A DNA stretch of 64,000 nucleotides from Streptomyces sp. NBC_00878 (GCF_026341515.1 NZ_JAPEOK010000001.1:3410001-3474000), one strand, 5' to 3'. Shown: positions 32,599-41,601, numbered from the stretch's first letter. A program made the numbers and translations. Notes: a model not told the origin generated them from the letters alone.

Positions 32599-34095
32599 AT
32601 GCTCTCGCCCGGAACGACAGTGCAGGCGGACCCGCCGGCTCCCGTTGTACGCCTCCCCCGGCGCCGTGGCATCGAGTTCAGCCTCATCGTCGTAGCCGTC
32701 CTGCTCTCCGTGTACGGCTACTGCGCCGTCGGCATCGCCAGGACCGGATCCGTCCCGCCCGGCGCCGCCGGCTACGGCGCCGGGCTCGGCGTACTCGCGC
32801 TCCTCGCGCATCTCGCGGTGCGTCTGCGGGCCCCGTACGCCGATCCGTTGTTGCTGCCGATCGCCGTTCTGCTGAACGGGCTGGGCCTGGTGCTCATCTA
32901 CCGGCTCGACCTGGAGACCCCGGCCGACCGGGCGGCGCCGACGCAGCTCGTCTGGTCGACGCTGGGCGTGGGCCTGTTCATCGCGGTCGTGGTGCTGCTG
33001 CGCGACCACCGCGTGCTCCAGCGCTATACGTACGTGTCCGTCGTGACCGCGCTCGTGCTGCTCGTCCTGCCGGTCTTCTTCCCCTCTGTGAACGGCGCCC
33101 GGATCTGGCTCAGGATCGCCGGATTCTCCATCCAGCCGGGCGAGTTCGCGAAGGTTCTGCTGGCGGTCTTCTTCGCCGGCTATCTCGCGGCGAACCGCAA
33201 CGCCCTGGCGTACACCGGGCGTCGTGTCTGGCTGCTCCAACTGCCCACCGGGCGGGTCCTCGGCCCGATCGTCGCGATCTGGCTGCTGAGCGTCGGCGTG
33301 CTGGTCCTGGAGCGGGACCTGGGCACCTCGCTGCTCTTCTTCGGCCTGTTCGTGGTCCTGCTCTACGTCGCCACGGGCCGCACCGGATGGATCGCGGTGG
33401 GGCTGCTGCTGGCAGCGTGCGGTGCCTTCGCCGTCGGCTGGCTGGAGCCGCACGTGCACAGCAGGGTCGAGGACTGGCTGCACCCGTTCGCGTCGATCGA
33501 GGCGGGCCGGGGCCCGAACCAGCTCGCCCAGTCCCTCTTCGCGTTCGCGGACGGCGGACTGCTGGGCACGGGGCTCGGCCTCGGCCACTCGATCCTCATC
33601 GGCTTCGCCGTCAAGTCGGACTTCATCCTGGCCACGGCCGGCGAGGAACTGGGCCTGGCGGGCCTCTCCGCGATCTTCCTGCTGTACGGACTCCTGGTCG
33701 AGCGCGGCTACCGGGCGGGCCTCGCCCTGCGCGACCCCTTCGGCCGGCTGCTCGCGGTCGGCCTCGCCTCGATCGTCGCCCTCCAGGTCTTCGTGATCGC
33801 GGGCGGCGTGACGGGGCTGATCCCGCTGACCGGGATGGCGATGCCGTTCCTGGCGCAGGGCGGTTCGTCGGTCGTCACCAACTGGATCATCGTGGCCCTG
33901 CTGTTGCGCCTCAGCGACTCGGCACGCGGCGGACCCGAGGCGGCGAAGGCCAAGGCAGAGGCCAAAGCAGAGACCAAGGCAAAGGCCAAGGCAAAGGCCA
34001 AGGCCAAGGCCAAGGCCAAGGCCAAAGCACAGGCCGGAGGAAACGCCGAAGGCAAGGCCGGAGGAGAGACCGAAGAGGAAAGGGTCGCGCCATGA
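32599..34095 (+). CDS. SEDS-family peptidoglycan glycosyltransferase (FtsW/RodA)
   Basis: A 498-residue membrane protein with about ten helices that polymerises lipid II. Family motifs: NGARIWLRIAGFSIQPGEFAK, the catalytic-Asp region around ERDLGTSLLFFG, KSDFILATAGEELGLAG and GLIPLTGMAMPFLAQGGSS. Unusually, the C-terminus (about 445-480) is a run of Lys-Ala and Glu-Ala dipeptides encoded by an AAGGCC-type repeat. It overlaps its partner PBP by 4 nt (ATGA). No ribosome-binding site is evident and TACGTT lies just before the ATG, so it may be leaderless. It is likely a paralogous set rather than the main rodA/ftsW. Confidence 0.88.
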   Translation: MLSPGTTVQADPPAPVVRLPRRRGIEFSLIVVAVLLSVYGYCAVGIARTGSVPPGAAGYGAGLGVLALLAHLAVRLRAPYADPLLLPIAVLLNGLGLVLIYRLDLETPADRAAPTQLVWSTLGVGLFIAVVVLLRDHRVLQRYTYVSVVTALVLLVLPVFFPSVNGARIWLRIAGFSIQPGEFAKVLLAVFFAGYLAANRNALAYTGRRVWLLQLPTGRVLGPIVAIWLLSVGVLVLERDLGTSLLFFGLFVVLLYVATGRTGWIAVGLLLAACGAFAVGWLEPHVHSRVEDWLHPFASIEAGRGPNQLAQSLFAFADGGLLGTGLGLGHSILIGFAVKSDFILATAGEELGLAGLSAIFLLYGLLVERGYRAGLALRDPFGRLLAVGLASIVALQVFVIAGGVTGLIPLTGMAMPFLAQGGSSVVTNWIIVALLLRLSDSARGGPEAAKAKAEAKAETKAKAKAKAKAKAKAKAKAQAGGNAEGKAGGETEEERVAP

Positions 34096-35570
34096 CCGGG
34101 AACGGCCGCCCCATGACCCGGTACATCCGGCACGCCGCCGCCTTCTGCGCCCTGCTCCTGCTCGCCCTCCTCGTCAACGCCACCCGCATCCAGCTCGTCC
34201 AGGCCCGCTCGTACGACGAGAACCCGGCCAACCGCCGGCACACGATCGCCCGTTACGGCCAGCCGCGTGGCGACATCCTCGTCGGCGGCAAGCCGGTCAC
34301 CGGCTCCAAGGACTCCGGCGAGCAGTTCCGCTACGAACGGACGTACAAGAACGGCCCGTTGTACGCGCCCGTCACCGGCTTCGCCTCGCAGGTGTACGGG
34401 ACGAATCTGCTGGAGGACACCGAGGACGACCTGCTGGCGGGCACGGACCCGCTGCTGTCGCCGCTCCCCCTGTGGAACGACCTCACACGGGCCCGCAACC
34501 CCGGCGGCGACGTCGTCACGACCCTCGACCCGGCCGCGCAGCAGGCGGCGTACGCGGGACTCGGCGCCCGGCGGGGCGCGGTGGCCGCGCTCGAACCGTC
34601 CACCGGTCGGATCCTGGCACTGGTCTCCACCCCCTCCTACGACCCCGAGGAGCTCTCCGGTACGGACTCTGCGGTGGCCCGGGCGTGGATGCGGCTGAAC
34701 GAGGCGGCCGACAAGCCGATGCTCAACCGGGCCGTGCGGCAGACGTATCCGCCGGGCTCGACGTTCAAGGTGGTCACCGCGGCTGCGGCGCTCGACTCGG
34801 GAGTGGTGGAGGACGTCGACGAGCCCACGAAGTCCCCGGACCCGTACCGGCTGCCGGGCAGTTCGGTCCGGCTGGTGAACGAGGTCGAGGGGTGCGCGGA
34901 CGCGTCGCTGCGGTACGCCTTCGCATGGTCGTGCAACACGGTCTTCGCCAAGCTGGGGGTGGCTGTGGGGGCGGCCGCCATGCGGGCCAAGGCGGCCGAA
35001 TTCGGCTTCAACGACCGGCAGTTGAGGATCCCTTTCGGGGTCTCCCCCAGCACCTTCGACACCCGGGTGGACGAGGCGCAGCTCGCGCTCTCGTCCATCG
35101 GCCAGTACAACACCCGGGCGACGCCGCTGCAGATGGCGATGGTCGCCGGGGCCGTCGCGAACAACGGCTCGGTGCGTACGCCCCACCTGGTGGAGCGGAC
35201 GACCACGGACGACGGCGACACGGTGTCGGCCACCGGGCAGCACACGCTCCGCCAGGCCATGAACCCCGCCACCGCCGTACGGCTGCGCGAGCTGATGACG
35301 GACGTGGTGGAGCGGGGCACCGGTACGCACGCCGCCATCCCCGGTGCCACGGTCGGCGGCAAGTCGGGCACCGCCCAGCACGGCATCCACAACTCCGGTA
35401 CGCCGTATGCCTGGTTCATCGCCTGGGCGAAGGCGGACGACTCGATGGAACCGGCGGTGGCCGTGGCGGTCGTCGTCGAGGACGCGGAGGACGAGCGGGG
35501 CGACATCAGCGGGGGCGGGGACGCGGCGCCGATCGCGCGGGCCGTGATGGAGGCGGTGCTTGCGCCGTAA
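34092..35570 (+). CDS. Class B penicillin-binding protein (transpeptidase)
   Basis: A 492-residue protein with an N-terminal membrane anchor (AAAFCALLLLALLVNA) and an extracytoplasmic transpeptidase. The three active-site motifs are STFK (PPGSTFKVV, nucleophilic Ser), SCN (AWSCNTVF) and KSGTAQ. The pedestal region is short (PRGDILVGGKPV), as in Streptomyces PbpA. Its overlap with the upstream SEDS gene fits the usual glycosyltransferase-transpeptidase pair that builds wall during growth or sporulation. Confidence 0.92.
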   Translation: MTGNGRPMTRYIRHAAAFCALLLLALLVNATRIQLVQARSYDENPANRRHTIARYGQPRGDILVGGKPVTGSKDSGEQFRYERTYKNGPLYAPVTGFASQVYGTNLLEDTEDDLLAGTDPLLSPLPLWNDLTRARNPGGDVVTTLDPAAQQAAYAGLGARRGAVAALEPSTGRILALVSTPSYDPEELSGTDSAVARAWMRLNEAADKPMLNRAVRQTYPPGSTFKVVTAAAALDSGVVEDVDEPTKSPDPYRLPGSSVRLVNEVEGCADASLRYAFAWSCNTVFAKLGVAVGAAAMRAKAAEFGFNDRQLRIPFGVSPSTFDTRVDEAQLALSSIGQYNTRATPLQMAMVAGAVANNGSVRTPHLVERTTTDDGDTVSATGQHTLRQAMNPATAVRLRELMTDVVERGTGTHAAIPGATVGGKSGTAQHGIHNSGTPYAWFIAWAKADDSMEPAVAVAVVVEDAEDERGDISGGGDAAPIARAVMEAVLAP

Positions 35571-35627
35571 TGTCCGCTTCGCGAGACGGGGGTGTTGTTC
35601 GGTTCAGGACCGTCCTACCGTTCGGTC

Positions 35628-36152
35628 ATGACTCAGCCCACAGCCGCGTACGAACTCGCCCAGGTCAACATCGCCCGGCTCAAAGCACCCCTGGACTCAC
35701 CGCAGTTGAAGGACTTCGTCGACGCCCTCGACCCGGTGAACGCGGTCGCCGACGCCTCCGACGGTTTCGTCTGGCGTCTGGAGAGCGACTCCGGCAACGC
35801 GACGGACGTGGCCGTCTTCGGCGACGAGTGGCTGATCATCAACATGTCGGTGTGGCGGGACACCAATGCCCTCACCGCGTTCATGTACCAGGGGCAGCAC
35901 CGCGAGCTTCTCGCCCGGCGGCGCGAGTGGTTCGAGCGGGTCCAGGAGGCGATGACCGTCCTGTGGTGGGTGCCGGCCGGGCACCGGCCGACGGTCGCCG
36001 AGGCGGAGGAGCGGCTGCTGCATCTGCGGGCGCACGGGGCCACGGCGTACGCGTTCACGCTGCGGACGTCGTTCCCGGCCGGGGAGGCGGCGCCGACGCC
36101 CCTGTCGGAGGAATCCCGGGTCCTCCCCGACGTGGAGGAGTGCCCGGTCTAG
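35628..36152 (+). CDS. DUF3291 family protein
   Basis: A 174-residue protein beginning YELAQVNIARLKAPLDSPQL, with FVWRLESDSGNATD, INMSVWRDTNALTAFMY and TVLWWVPAGHRPTVAEAEER, the signature of DUF3291, a dimeric alpha/beta-barrel-like fold of unknown role. ATG 35628 is chosen because TACCGT lies just before it, suggesting a leaderless message. Its TAG stop forms part of the hairpin at 36149. Confidence 0.85.
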   Translation: MTQPTAAYELAQVNIARLKAPLDSPQLKDFVDALDPVNAVADASDGFVWRLESDSGNATDVAVFGDEWLIINMSVWRDTNALTAFMYQGQHRELLARRREWFERVQEAMTVLWWVPAGHRPTVAEAEERLLHLRAHGATAYAFTLRTSFPAGEAAPTPLSEESRVLPDVEECPV

Positions 36153-36207
36153 GCCCTGTCGTCAGATTCCGTCGTTCGCCCCAAGGGACTTTGCGGACAC
36201 GGCCTAG
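36149..36207. other. Hairpin or mini-element between convergent stop codons
   Basis: CTAGGCCCTGTC (36149-36160) and GACACGGCCTAG (36196-36207) pair with one mismatch. Each arm carries a CTAG that holds a gene's stop codon: DUF3291 on the left and, before the IS insertion, the ferritin-like gene on the right. It may be a bidirectional terminator or a small mobile remnant. Confidence 0.5.
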
Positions 36208-37649
36208 TAGGGCTTGGTCAGGTCGGTTGTTGTGGTGCGTGTCCTGCGGGCCCGGTGTGGCGTTGAGAGTGTGTGACTCCGGACGAGATTGCTGTGGTGC
36301 GTGGTGAGTTGGAGACGTTCGCGGCGGAGGTGTTCGAGCCGTTCGCGCGCAAGGATCAGCGCCGGTGGGGGCAGGTTTATGTGCGGGGGCTGCTGACCGA
36401 CGGGCAGCGTAAGTCGGTCGAGCCGATGGCCGCCCGGCTCGGGGAGGACGGCAATCGTCAGGCACTGGCCAACTTCATCACCACCAGCCCCTGGGACCCG
36501 GCGCACATCCGGGCCCAGCTCGCCTGGCGGATGGAGGAGACGATCGGGCCCAAGGCCCTCATCTTCGACGACACCGGGTTCCTCAAGGACGGGATGGCCT
36601 CGGCATGCGTGTCGCGGCAGTACACCGGCACCGCGGGCAAGGTCACCAACTGCCAGGTCGGCGTCTCACTCCACCTCGCGTCCGACCACGCCTCGGCGGC
36701 GGTCAACTGGCGGCTGTTCCTGCCCCGGACATGGGATCCCGCCTCACCGGAGGCCGATGCGGACAAGGTCGCCCGCCGCACCGCCTGCGGCATCCCGGAC
36801 GATGTCGGGCATGTGGAGAAGTGGCAGCTGGCCCTGGACATGCTCGACGAGACCCGCTCGTGGGGGATCGAGGTGCCGCTGGCCGTCGCGGACGCCGGAT
36901 ACGGCGACGCTGCCGCGTTCCGGCACGGACTGCAGGCCCGCGGCCTGAACTACGTGGTGGGGATCTCCACCACACTGTCGGCCCAGCCCGCCGACGCGGT
37001 GCCGGTGGCCGGGCCGTACTGCGGGACGGGACGCCCGCCGCTGGCCAAGTATCCCGACAAGCCGCGGTCGGTGAAGGAGCTGGTCATCGCGGCGGGCCGG
37101 AAGGCTGCCCGGCCGGTGCAGTGGCGAGAGGGCTCCCGGCCCGGCACCGGCCGCTTTGGCCGTAAGCGGATGTACTCCCGCTTCGTGGCCTTGCGCATCC
37201 GGCCTGCCGGACGCGAGGTCCGCCAGGCCACCGACGGCCCGGAACTGCCCGTGTGCTGGCTGCTGGCCGAATGGCCCGCCGGTGAGAACGAGCCGGTGCA
37301 GTTCTGGCTGTCCGACCTGCCCTCCGGCATGCCTCTGACCACGCTGGTCCGCCTCGCCAAACTCCGCTGGCGCATCGAGCACGACTACCGGGAGATGAAG
37401 CAGGCCCTGGGACTTGCCCACTTCGAGGGCCGGACCTGGGGCGGCTGGCACCACCACGTCACCCTCGTCTCCGTCGCGCACGCCTTCTGCACCCTGCAAC
37501 GACTGGCCCGGGCCCCAAAAGACCCAGCACCGGCCTGAGCCTCTACCAAGTCGTCCGCGAGCTACAGACACTCCTCGCCCTCTGGACCGGTGCCTGCCCC
37601 ACCTGCCACCGCAACATGCCCACACCGATACGAATCTGACCAAGCCCTA
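36208..37649 (+). mobile_element. IS701-family insertion sequence, intact
   Basis: A 1442-bp element with perfect 14-bp terminal inverted repeats (TAGGGCTTGGTCAG at 36208-36221 and its complement at 37636-37649). It is flanked by a CTAG duplication (36204-36207 and 37650-37653), the YTAR-type target of IS701 elements. It encodes one transposase. Insertion reconstitutes the stop codon of the neighbouring ferritin-like gene. Confidence 0.88.
36273..37538 (+). CDS. IS701-family DDE transposase
   Basis: A 421-residue transposase, GTG start. DDE motifs: IFDDTGFLKDG (first Asp, about 90), VPLAVADAGYGD (second Asp, about 207) and RWRIEHDYREMKQALGL (Glu, about 370). It begins close to the left inverted repeat and appears full length, with no frameshift, so the element may still move. 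Confidence 0.92.
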   Translation: MTPDEIAVVRGELETFAAEVFEPFARKDQRRWGQVYVRGLLTDGQRKSVEPMAARLGEDGNRQALANFITTSPWDPAHIRAQLAWRMEETIGPKALIFDDTGFLKDGMASACVSRQYTGTAGKVTNCQVGVSLHLASDHASAAVNWRLFLPRTWDPASPEADADKVARRTACGIPDDVGHVEKWQLALDMLDETRSWGIEVPLAVADAGYGDAAAFRHGLQARGLNYVVGISTTLSAQPADAVPVAGPYCGTGRPPLAKYPDKPRSVKELVIAAGRKAARPVQWREGSRPGTGRFGRKRMYSRFVALRIRPAGREVRQATDGPELPVCWLLAEWPAGENEPVQFWLSDLPSGMPLTTLVRLAKLRWRIEHDYREMKQALGLAHFEGRTWGGWHHHVTLVSVAHAFCTLQRLARAPKDPAPA

Positions 37650-38756
37650 CTAGGTCTCCGCGCCGGCCTCGATGGCCTGCTCCACCTCCGCGACGCGCGC
37701 CCGTTCCTCCGTCGCGAAGCGTTCCGCGTCCAGTTGTTCGGCGAGTTCCTCGTCCTGGGCCATGAGGAGGTCGAGGTTGGAGTTGCCCATGTCGAAGACG
37801 CCCATGTCGACGTAGGCCTGCTGGAGGCGTTTGCCCCACAGGCCTATGTCCTTGACGCAGGGGACTATGCGGGAGAACAGCAACTGCCGGAACAGTGCGA
37901 GGAATTCGGACCGTTCGCTGTACTCCTCGGCCTCCGCCTTGGGGATGCCGAAGTTCTCCAGGACCTCGACACCGCGCAGCCGGTCGCGCATCAGGTAGCA
38001 GCCCTCGATGACAAACTCCTCGCGCTCACGGAGTTCGGCGTCGGTGAGCTGCTTGTAGTAGTCGCGCAGCGCCATGCGGCCGAAGGCCACGTGGCGGGCC
38101 TCGTCCTGCATGACGTACGCGAGGATCTGCTTGGGCAGTGGCTTGTCCGTGGTGTCCCTGATCATGCCGAACGCGGCGAGGGCCAGGCCTTCGATGAGGA
38201 CCTGCATACCGAGGTAGGGCATGTCCCAGCGGGAGTCGCGAAGGGTGTCGCCGAGGAGCGACTGGAGGTTGTCGTTGACCGGGTAGAGCATCCCGATCTT
38301 CTCGTGGAGGAAGCGGGCGTAGATCTCCGCGTGGCGGGCCTCGTCCATGGTCTGGGTGGCGGAGTAGAGCTTGGCGTCGAGGTCGGGGACCGATTCGACG
38401 ATGCGGGCCGCGCAGACCATGGCGCCCTGCTCGCCGTGCAGGAACTGGCTGAACTGCCAGGAGGCGAGGTGCTTGCGGAGCTCGCCCCGGTCGCGGTCGG
38501 TCATCTTCTCCCAGTGGGGCGTGCCGTGGATCGAGATCGACTCGTCGGGGGTACCGAGCGGATCGTACGGATCCACCTCCAGCTCCCAGTCGATCCGCTT
38601 CTGACCGTCCCACTGCTTGTCCTTGCCCTTCTGGTAGAGGGCGAGCAGGCGGTCGCGCCCTTCGTCGTACTCCCAGCTGAACCGTGCCGCGCCGGTCGCG
38701 GGCACCTGCCAGAGGGGGCCTCCGGGGTCCTTGGCGTACAGGTCGTAGGTCGGCAT
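37650..38756 (-). CDS. Ferritin-like diiron protein (R2-type oxygenase/reductase fold)
   Basis: A 368-residue protein with two Glu-x-x-His diiron half-sites, MDEARHAE and MQDEARHVAFG, plus the bridging Glu in FLHGEQGAMVCA and LIEGLALAAFG, as in ribonucleotide-reductase R2-like oxidases. The substrate is unknown. ATG 38756 is used. Its last codon is followed by TAG that lies within the CTAG duplicated by the IS701 element, so the insertion left the protein unchanged but removed its natural 3' region. Divergent from the AurF-type gene, which is also a diiron oxygenase. Confidence 0.8.
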   Translation of the reverse strand: MPTYDLYAKDPGGPLWQVPATGAARFSWEYDEGRDRLLALYQKGKDKQWDGQKRIDWELEVDPYDPLGTPDESISIHGTPHWEKMTDRDRGELRKHLASWQFSQFLHGEQGAMVCAARIVESVPDLDAKLYSATQTMDEARHAEIYARFLHEKIGMLYPVNDNLQSLLGDTLRDSRWDMPYLGMQVLIEGLALAAFGMIRDTTDKPLPKQILAYVMQDEARHVAFGRMALRDYYKQLTDAELREREEFVIEGCYLMRDRLRGVEVLENFGIPKAEAEEYSERSEFLALFRQLLFSRIVPCVKDIGLWGKRLQQAYVDMGVFDMGNSNLDLLMAQDEELAEQLDAERFATEERARVAEVEQAIEAGAET

Positions 38757-38844
38757 GTCTCGCAGGCTCACACGTAGTAGACGGCGGGTCAACAAGTCGC
38801 GCGGGAGGGATTGACGGGCTTGCTGACAGGCAGTCTCATAAGGG

Positions 38845-39870
38845 GTGACCGACGGTAACTCTGAGGGCTTCCTCCCGTACGACGAGGTGGGCGACGAAGT
38901 GAGCGGCAAGGCGGGCAACGAGGTGGGCACAGCCATGACGACCGTGACGGTGGGCAGCGTTGATGGTCCGCGCGATGCGCTCGGGCTGCTCAAGGACCGG
39001 GAGCAGGTGGCCGAGCGGCTGCTCGACTCCGCCGCGAAGCACTCCTTCGACCCGGACAAGGAGCTGGACTGGGACGCGCCCTTCGAGGAGGGGAAGTGGT
39101 TCTGGCCGCCGGAGTTGGTGTCGCTGTACGGCACTCCGCTGTGGAAGCGGATGAGCGAGGAGCAGCGGATGCTGCTGGCGCGGCACGAGGCCGCGGCGCT
39201 GGCCTCGCTGGGGGTCTGGTTCGAGATCATCCTGATGCAGCTGCTGGTGCGGCACATCTACGACAAGGCGGCGACGAGCGCGCATGTGCGCTATGCGCTG
39301 ACCGAGATCGAGGACGAGTGCCGGCACTCGAAGATGTTCGCGCGGCTGATCACGCGGGGCGGGACGCCGTGGTACCCGGTGAGCCGGACCCACCACAACC
39401 TCGGGCGCTTCTTCAAGACGGTGTCGACGACGCCGGGGTCGTTCACGGCGACGCTGCTGGGCGAGGAGGTGCTCGACTGGATGCAGCGGCTGACGTTCCC
39501 GGACGAGCGGGTGCAGCCGTTGATCCGGGGCGTGACGCGGATCCATGTGGTGGAGGAGGCCCGGCATGTCCGGTACGCGCGGGAGGAGCTGCGTCGGCAG
39601 ATGGTGACCGCGCCCCGGTGGTCGCAGGAGTTCACGCGGGTGTCGTCGGGGGAGTTCGCGCGGATCTTCTCGGTGGCGTTCGTCAATCCCGAGGTGTACG
39701 GGAACGTGGGGCTCGACCGGCGCGAGGCGATGGCCCAGGTGAAGGCGAGCGGGCATCGCCGGGAGGTCATGCAGACGGGGGCGAAGCGGTTGACCGACTT
39801 CCTGGACGACATCGGGGTGTTGCGGGGCGCGGGGCGCCGGCTTTGGCGGGCGTCGGGGTTGCTGGCCTGA
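38845..39870 (+). CDS. AurF-family diiron N-oxygenase-like protein
   Basis: A 341-residue AurF/PF11583-type protein. Diiron ligands are visible in ARHEAAALASLGVWFE, EIEDECRHSKMF and HVVEEARHVRYAR. AurF oxidises arylamines to nitro compounds; this homologue's substrate is unknown. GTG 38845 is used, but ATG 38935 (MTTVTVGSVDGP) is a strong alternative because TTGACG-N18-CTCATA just upstream would place the transcript start near 38847. The gene ends in the first unit of a 34-bp tandem repeat. Confidence 0.8.
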   Translation: MTDGNSEGFLPYDEVGDEVSGKAGNEVGTAMTTVTVGSVDGPRDALGLLKDREQVAERLLDSAAKHSFDPDKELDWDAPFEEGKWFWPPELVSLYGTPLWKRMSEEQRMLLARHEAAALASLGVWFEIILMQLLVRHIYDKAATSAHVRYALTEIEDECRHSKMFARLITRGGTPWYPVSRTHHNLGRFFKTVSTTPGSFTATLLGEEVLDWMQRLTFPDERVQPLIRGVTRIHVVEEARHVRYAREELRRQMVTAPRWSQEFTRVSSGEFARIFSVAFVNPEVYGNVGLDRREAMAQVKASGHRREVMQTGAKRLTDFLDDIGVLRGAGRRLWRASGLLA

Positions 39871-40012
39871 GGGGTGTCGCCGGCCTGCGGTGTTGCTGGC
39901 CTGAGGGGTGTCGCCGGCCTGCGGTGTTGCTGGCCTGAGGGGTGTCGCCGGCCTGCGGTGTTGCTGGCCTGAGGGGTGTCGCCAGCCTGCGGTGTTGCTG
40001 GCCTGAGGTGTC
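39864..40012. repeat. 34-bp tandem repeat, four copies plus partial, including the AurF stop
   Basis: Units begin at 39864, 39898, 39932, 39966 and 40000 with GGCCTGAGGGGTGTCGCC; the TGA of the first is the AurF stop codon. Copies are almost identical, with one G-to-A change in the fourth. It fills the gap to the convergent GAP-family gene. Not a CRISPR: no unique spacers. Confidence 0.9.
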
Positions 40013-40050
40013 GATGGGCCCGCGATGGGCACTCCTCGGCATCGCACGCG

Positions 40051-40683
40051 TCACAGGAGGAGGAGCAGGATGAAGACCCCACAGACGATGATGTTGACCA
40101 GCCAACTGTGGGAGTTCATCCAGTCCCGGAACTTCGGCATGGCGCTCATCGCCCGCCGCCGGAAGAGCAGCAGGCCGAGCAGGGGCAGGGCGGCGACCAG
40201 TACCGTCAGCCCGATGAAGGGCAGCGCCTGCGCGTAGTTCGCGTCGGCATGGGCCAGGTGGACACCCACGGTCGCCATGACCACAATGTCCGAGGGCATC
40301 AGGAGGATCAGGAGCAGACCTGTCTTGAGCGCCCTTCTGGGGTCGGCCGTCATCAGGGTCCCGAGCCACTTGGGCGGCTCGGCGGTGGCCCGCGTCAGCC
40401 AGTTCTTGACCGCGAGAACGATCAGCAGACCGACGAGGACGTACTCGATGATGTGACCGACCGACCCCTTGTCGTCGGGGTCTCCGAGATCGATGGAGGA
40501 CCCGAGCCAATTCCCCAGACCCAGCATGATCGCCACGCCGGCCGAGACCGCGGTGGCGACACCGAGCAGGAAGGCCAACGACACGCGTACCGGTCGCGGG
40601 GTGGTGACGAAGATGATCGCCGACATGATCTGAGGTCCGGCCATCATGGTGATGGCCAGCGGAAGGATGTCGAGTCCGTCCAT
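40051..40683 (-). CDS. GAP-family (Sap-like) membrane protein
   Basis: A 210-residue protein with about six helices and the family start LPLAITMMAGPQIMSAIIF and MPSDIVVMATVGVHLA. The GAP/Sap family includes mycobacterial sulfolipid-1-addressing protein, thought to move lipids or peptides across the membrane. GGGAGAGAC precedes the ATG. The next gene, also a membrane protein, lies upstream on the same strand. Confidence 0.8.
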   Translation of the reverse strand: MDGLDILPLAITMMAGPQIMSAIIFVTTPRPVRVSLAFLLGVATAVSAGVAIMLGLGNWLGSSIDLGDPDDKGSVGHIIEYVLVGLLIVLAVKNWLTRATAEPPKWLGTLMTADPRRALKTGLLLILLMPSDIVVMATVGVHLAHADANYAQALPFIGLTVLVAALPLLGLLLFRRRAMSAMPKFRDWMNSHSWLVNIIVCGVFILLLLL

Positions 40684-40778
40684 GTCTCTCCCGCCCGGGG
40701 CGTCGCCCCCGACTCAGTCGGCCGGATCAGTCAGCCGCATCAGTCGTTCGGCTCAGTCGGCTGGCCCAGTCGGTCGGC

Positions 40779-41201
40779 TCAGTCGGTCGAAGGCTTCCGC
40801 TTGACCACGCACAGCGCCCAGATGACGAACCCGTACAGCGCGATCAGCGTGAGTGACCAGACGGGGTAGTACGGGATGGAGAGGAAGTTGGCGATGAGCA
40901 GCAGCCCCGCGATGCCCACACCGAGGACCCTCGCCCAGATGCGCGCCGAGAACAGGCCGATGCTCACGATCATGGCGATCGCCCCGAGCGCCAGCTGGAT
41001 CCAGCCCCAGCTCGTCAGGTCGAACTTGAAGACGTAGTTGGGCGTAGTGACGAAGACGTCGTCCTCGGCGATCGCCATGATGCCCCGGAAGAGATCGAGC
41101 ATTCCGGCGATGAACAGCATCACAGCCGCGAAGACCGTCAGGCCTCCGGCAGCCGCCGCAGCGTCTGCCGAGCGGTGATGGTGGTGGGTCGTAGTGGCCA
41201 T
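40779..41201 (-). CDS. DUF7144-like four-helix membrane protein
   Basis: A 140-residue protein; ATG 41201 after GGAGGTCC. The His-rich head TTTHHHHRS precedes four helices: GLTVFAAVMLFIAGMLDLFRG, WGWIQLALGAIAMIVSIGLF, VLGVGIAGLLLIANFLS and VWSLTLIALYGFVIWAL. Common in Streptomyces; function unknown. The gap to the GAP gene contains a CAGTCGG-type microrepeat (about 40711-40790). Confidence 0.8.
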   Translation of the reverse strand: MATTTHHHHRSADAAAAAGGLTVFAAVMLFIAGMLDLFRGIMAIAEDDVFVTTPNYVFKFDLTSWGWIQLALGAIAMIVSIGLFSARIWARVLGVGIAGLLLIANFLSIPYYPVWSLTLIALYGFVIWALCVVKRKPSTD

Positions 41202-41601
41202 GGCAGGACCTCCGTCCCTCACGCGGCCGCAACCGGCAGCCGCTCATGACCGGGCTTCCACCTGGCCGCATGTGGAGTCCGGCATTCACATGATCGCGTG
41301 TTCGGTCGTTGATCGCATACTGTCGCCCGCGCCGTGACCTGGTGCCCGGAGCCCCGTCAGGGCCGACCCGAGGTGGCGAGGTCCCATTGCCACAGGAATG
41401 ACCTGGTCAGCGATGTGCGAGCAACTGTCCCTGACCATGCCGAGCGGATCCTTGCCGTCCCGGCCCGGCCAACGCTCGCTGCCGTCCTCGCCGACACCGA
41501 AGCCCGCCGAAATGCCGTGCCCAGCCGGCACTGCCAAGCCAGAACGGGCCCTCGCCTTTCGTGGTGGCGAGGGCACCAACGTGCCCTGTGGTTTGTCTCC
41601 G
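41202..41601. other. Gene-free spacer
   Basis: 400 nt between DUF7144 and the HAD gene. Reading frames here have random-looking composition and no ribosome-binding site. It holds only the hairpin at 41548-41574. Confidence 0.6.
41548..41574 (-). terminator. Hairpin terminator of the HAD-MTase-kinase unit
   Basis: A 9-bp stem GCCCTCGCC (41548-41556) pairs with 41566-41574 across a 9-nt loop, 27 nt beyond the HAD gene stop. Confidence 0.65.

Noticed and set aside
32574..34085. Upstream extension giving a giant SEDS-PBP fusion in the PBP frame
   Set aside because: The extension is the SEDS gene read in the wrong frame (Arg-rich); the PBP starts at the overlapping ATG 34092 with a membrane anchor.
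39864..40012. CRISPR array
   Set aside because: The 34-bp units are directly tandem with no unique spacers and no cas genes.
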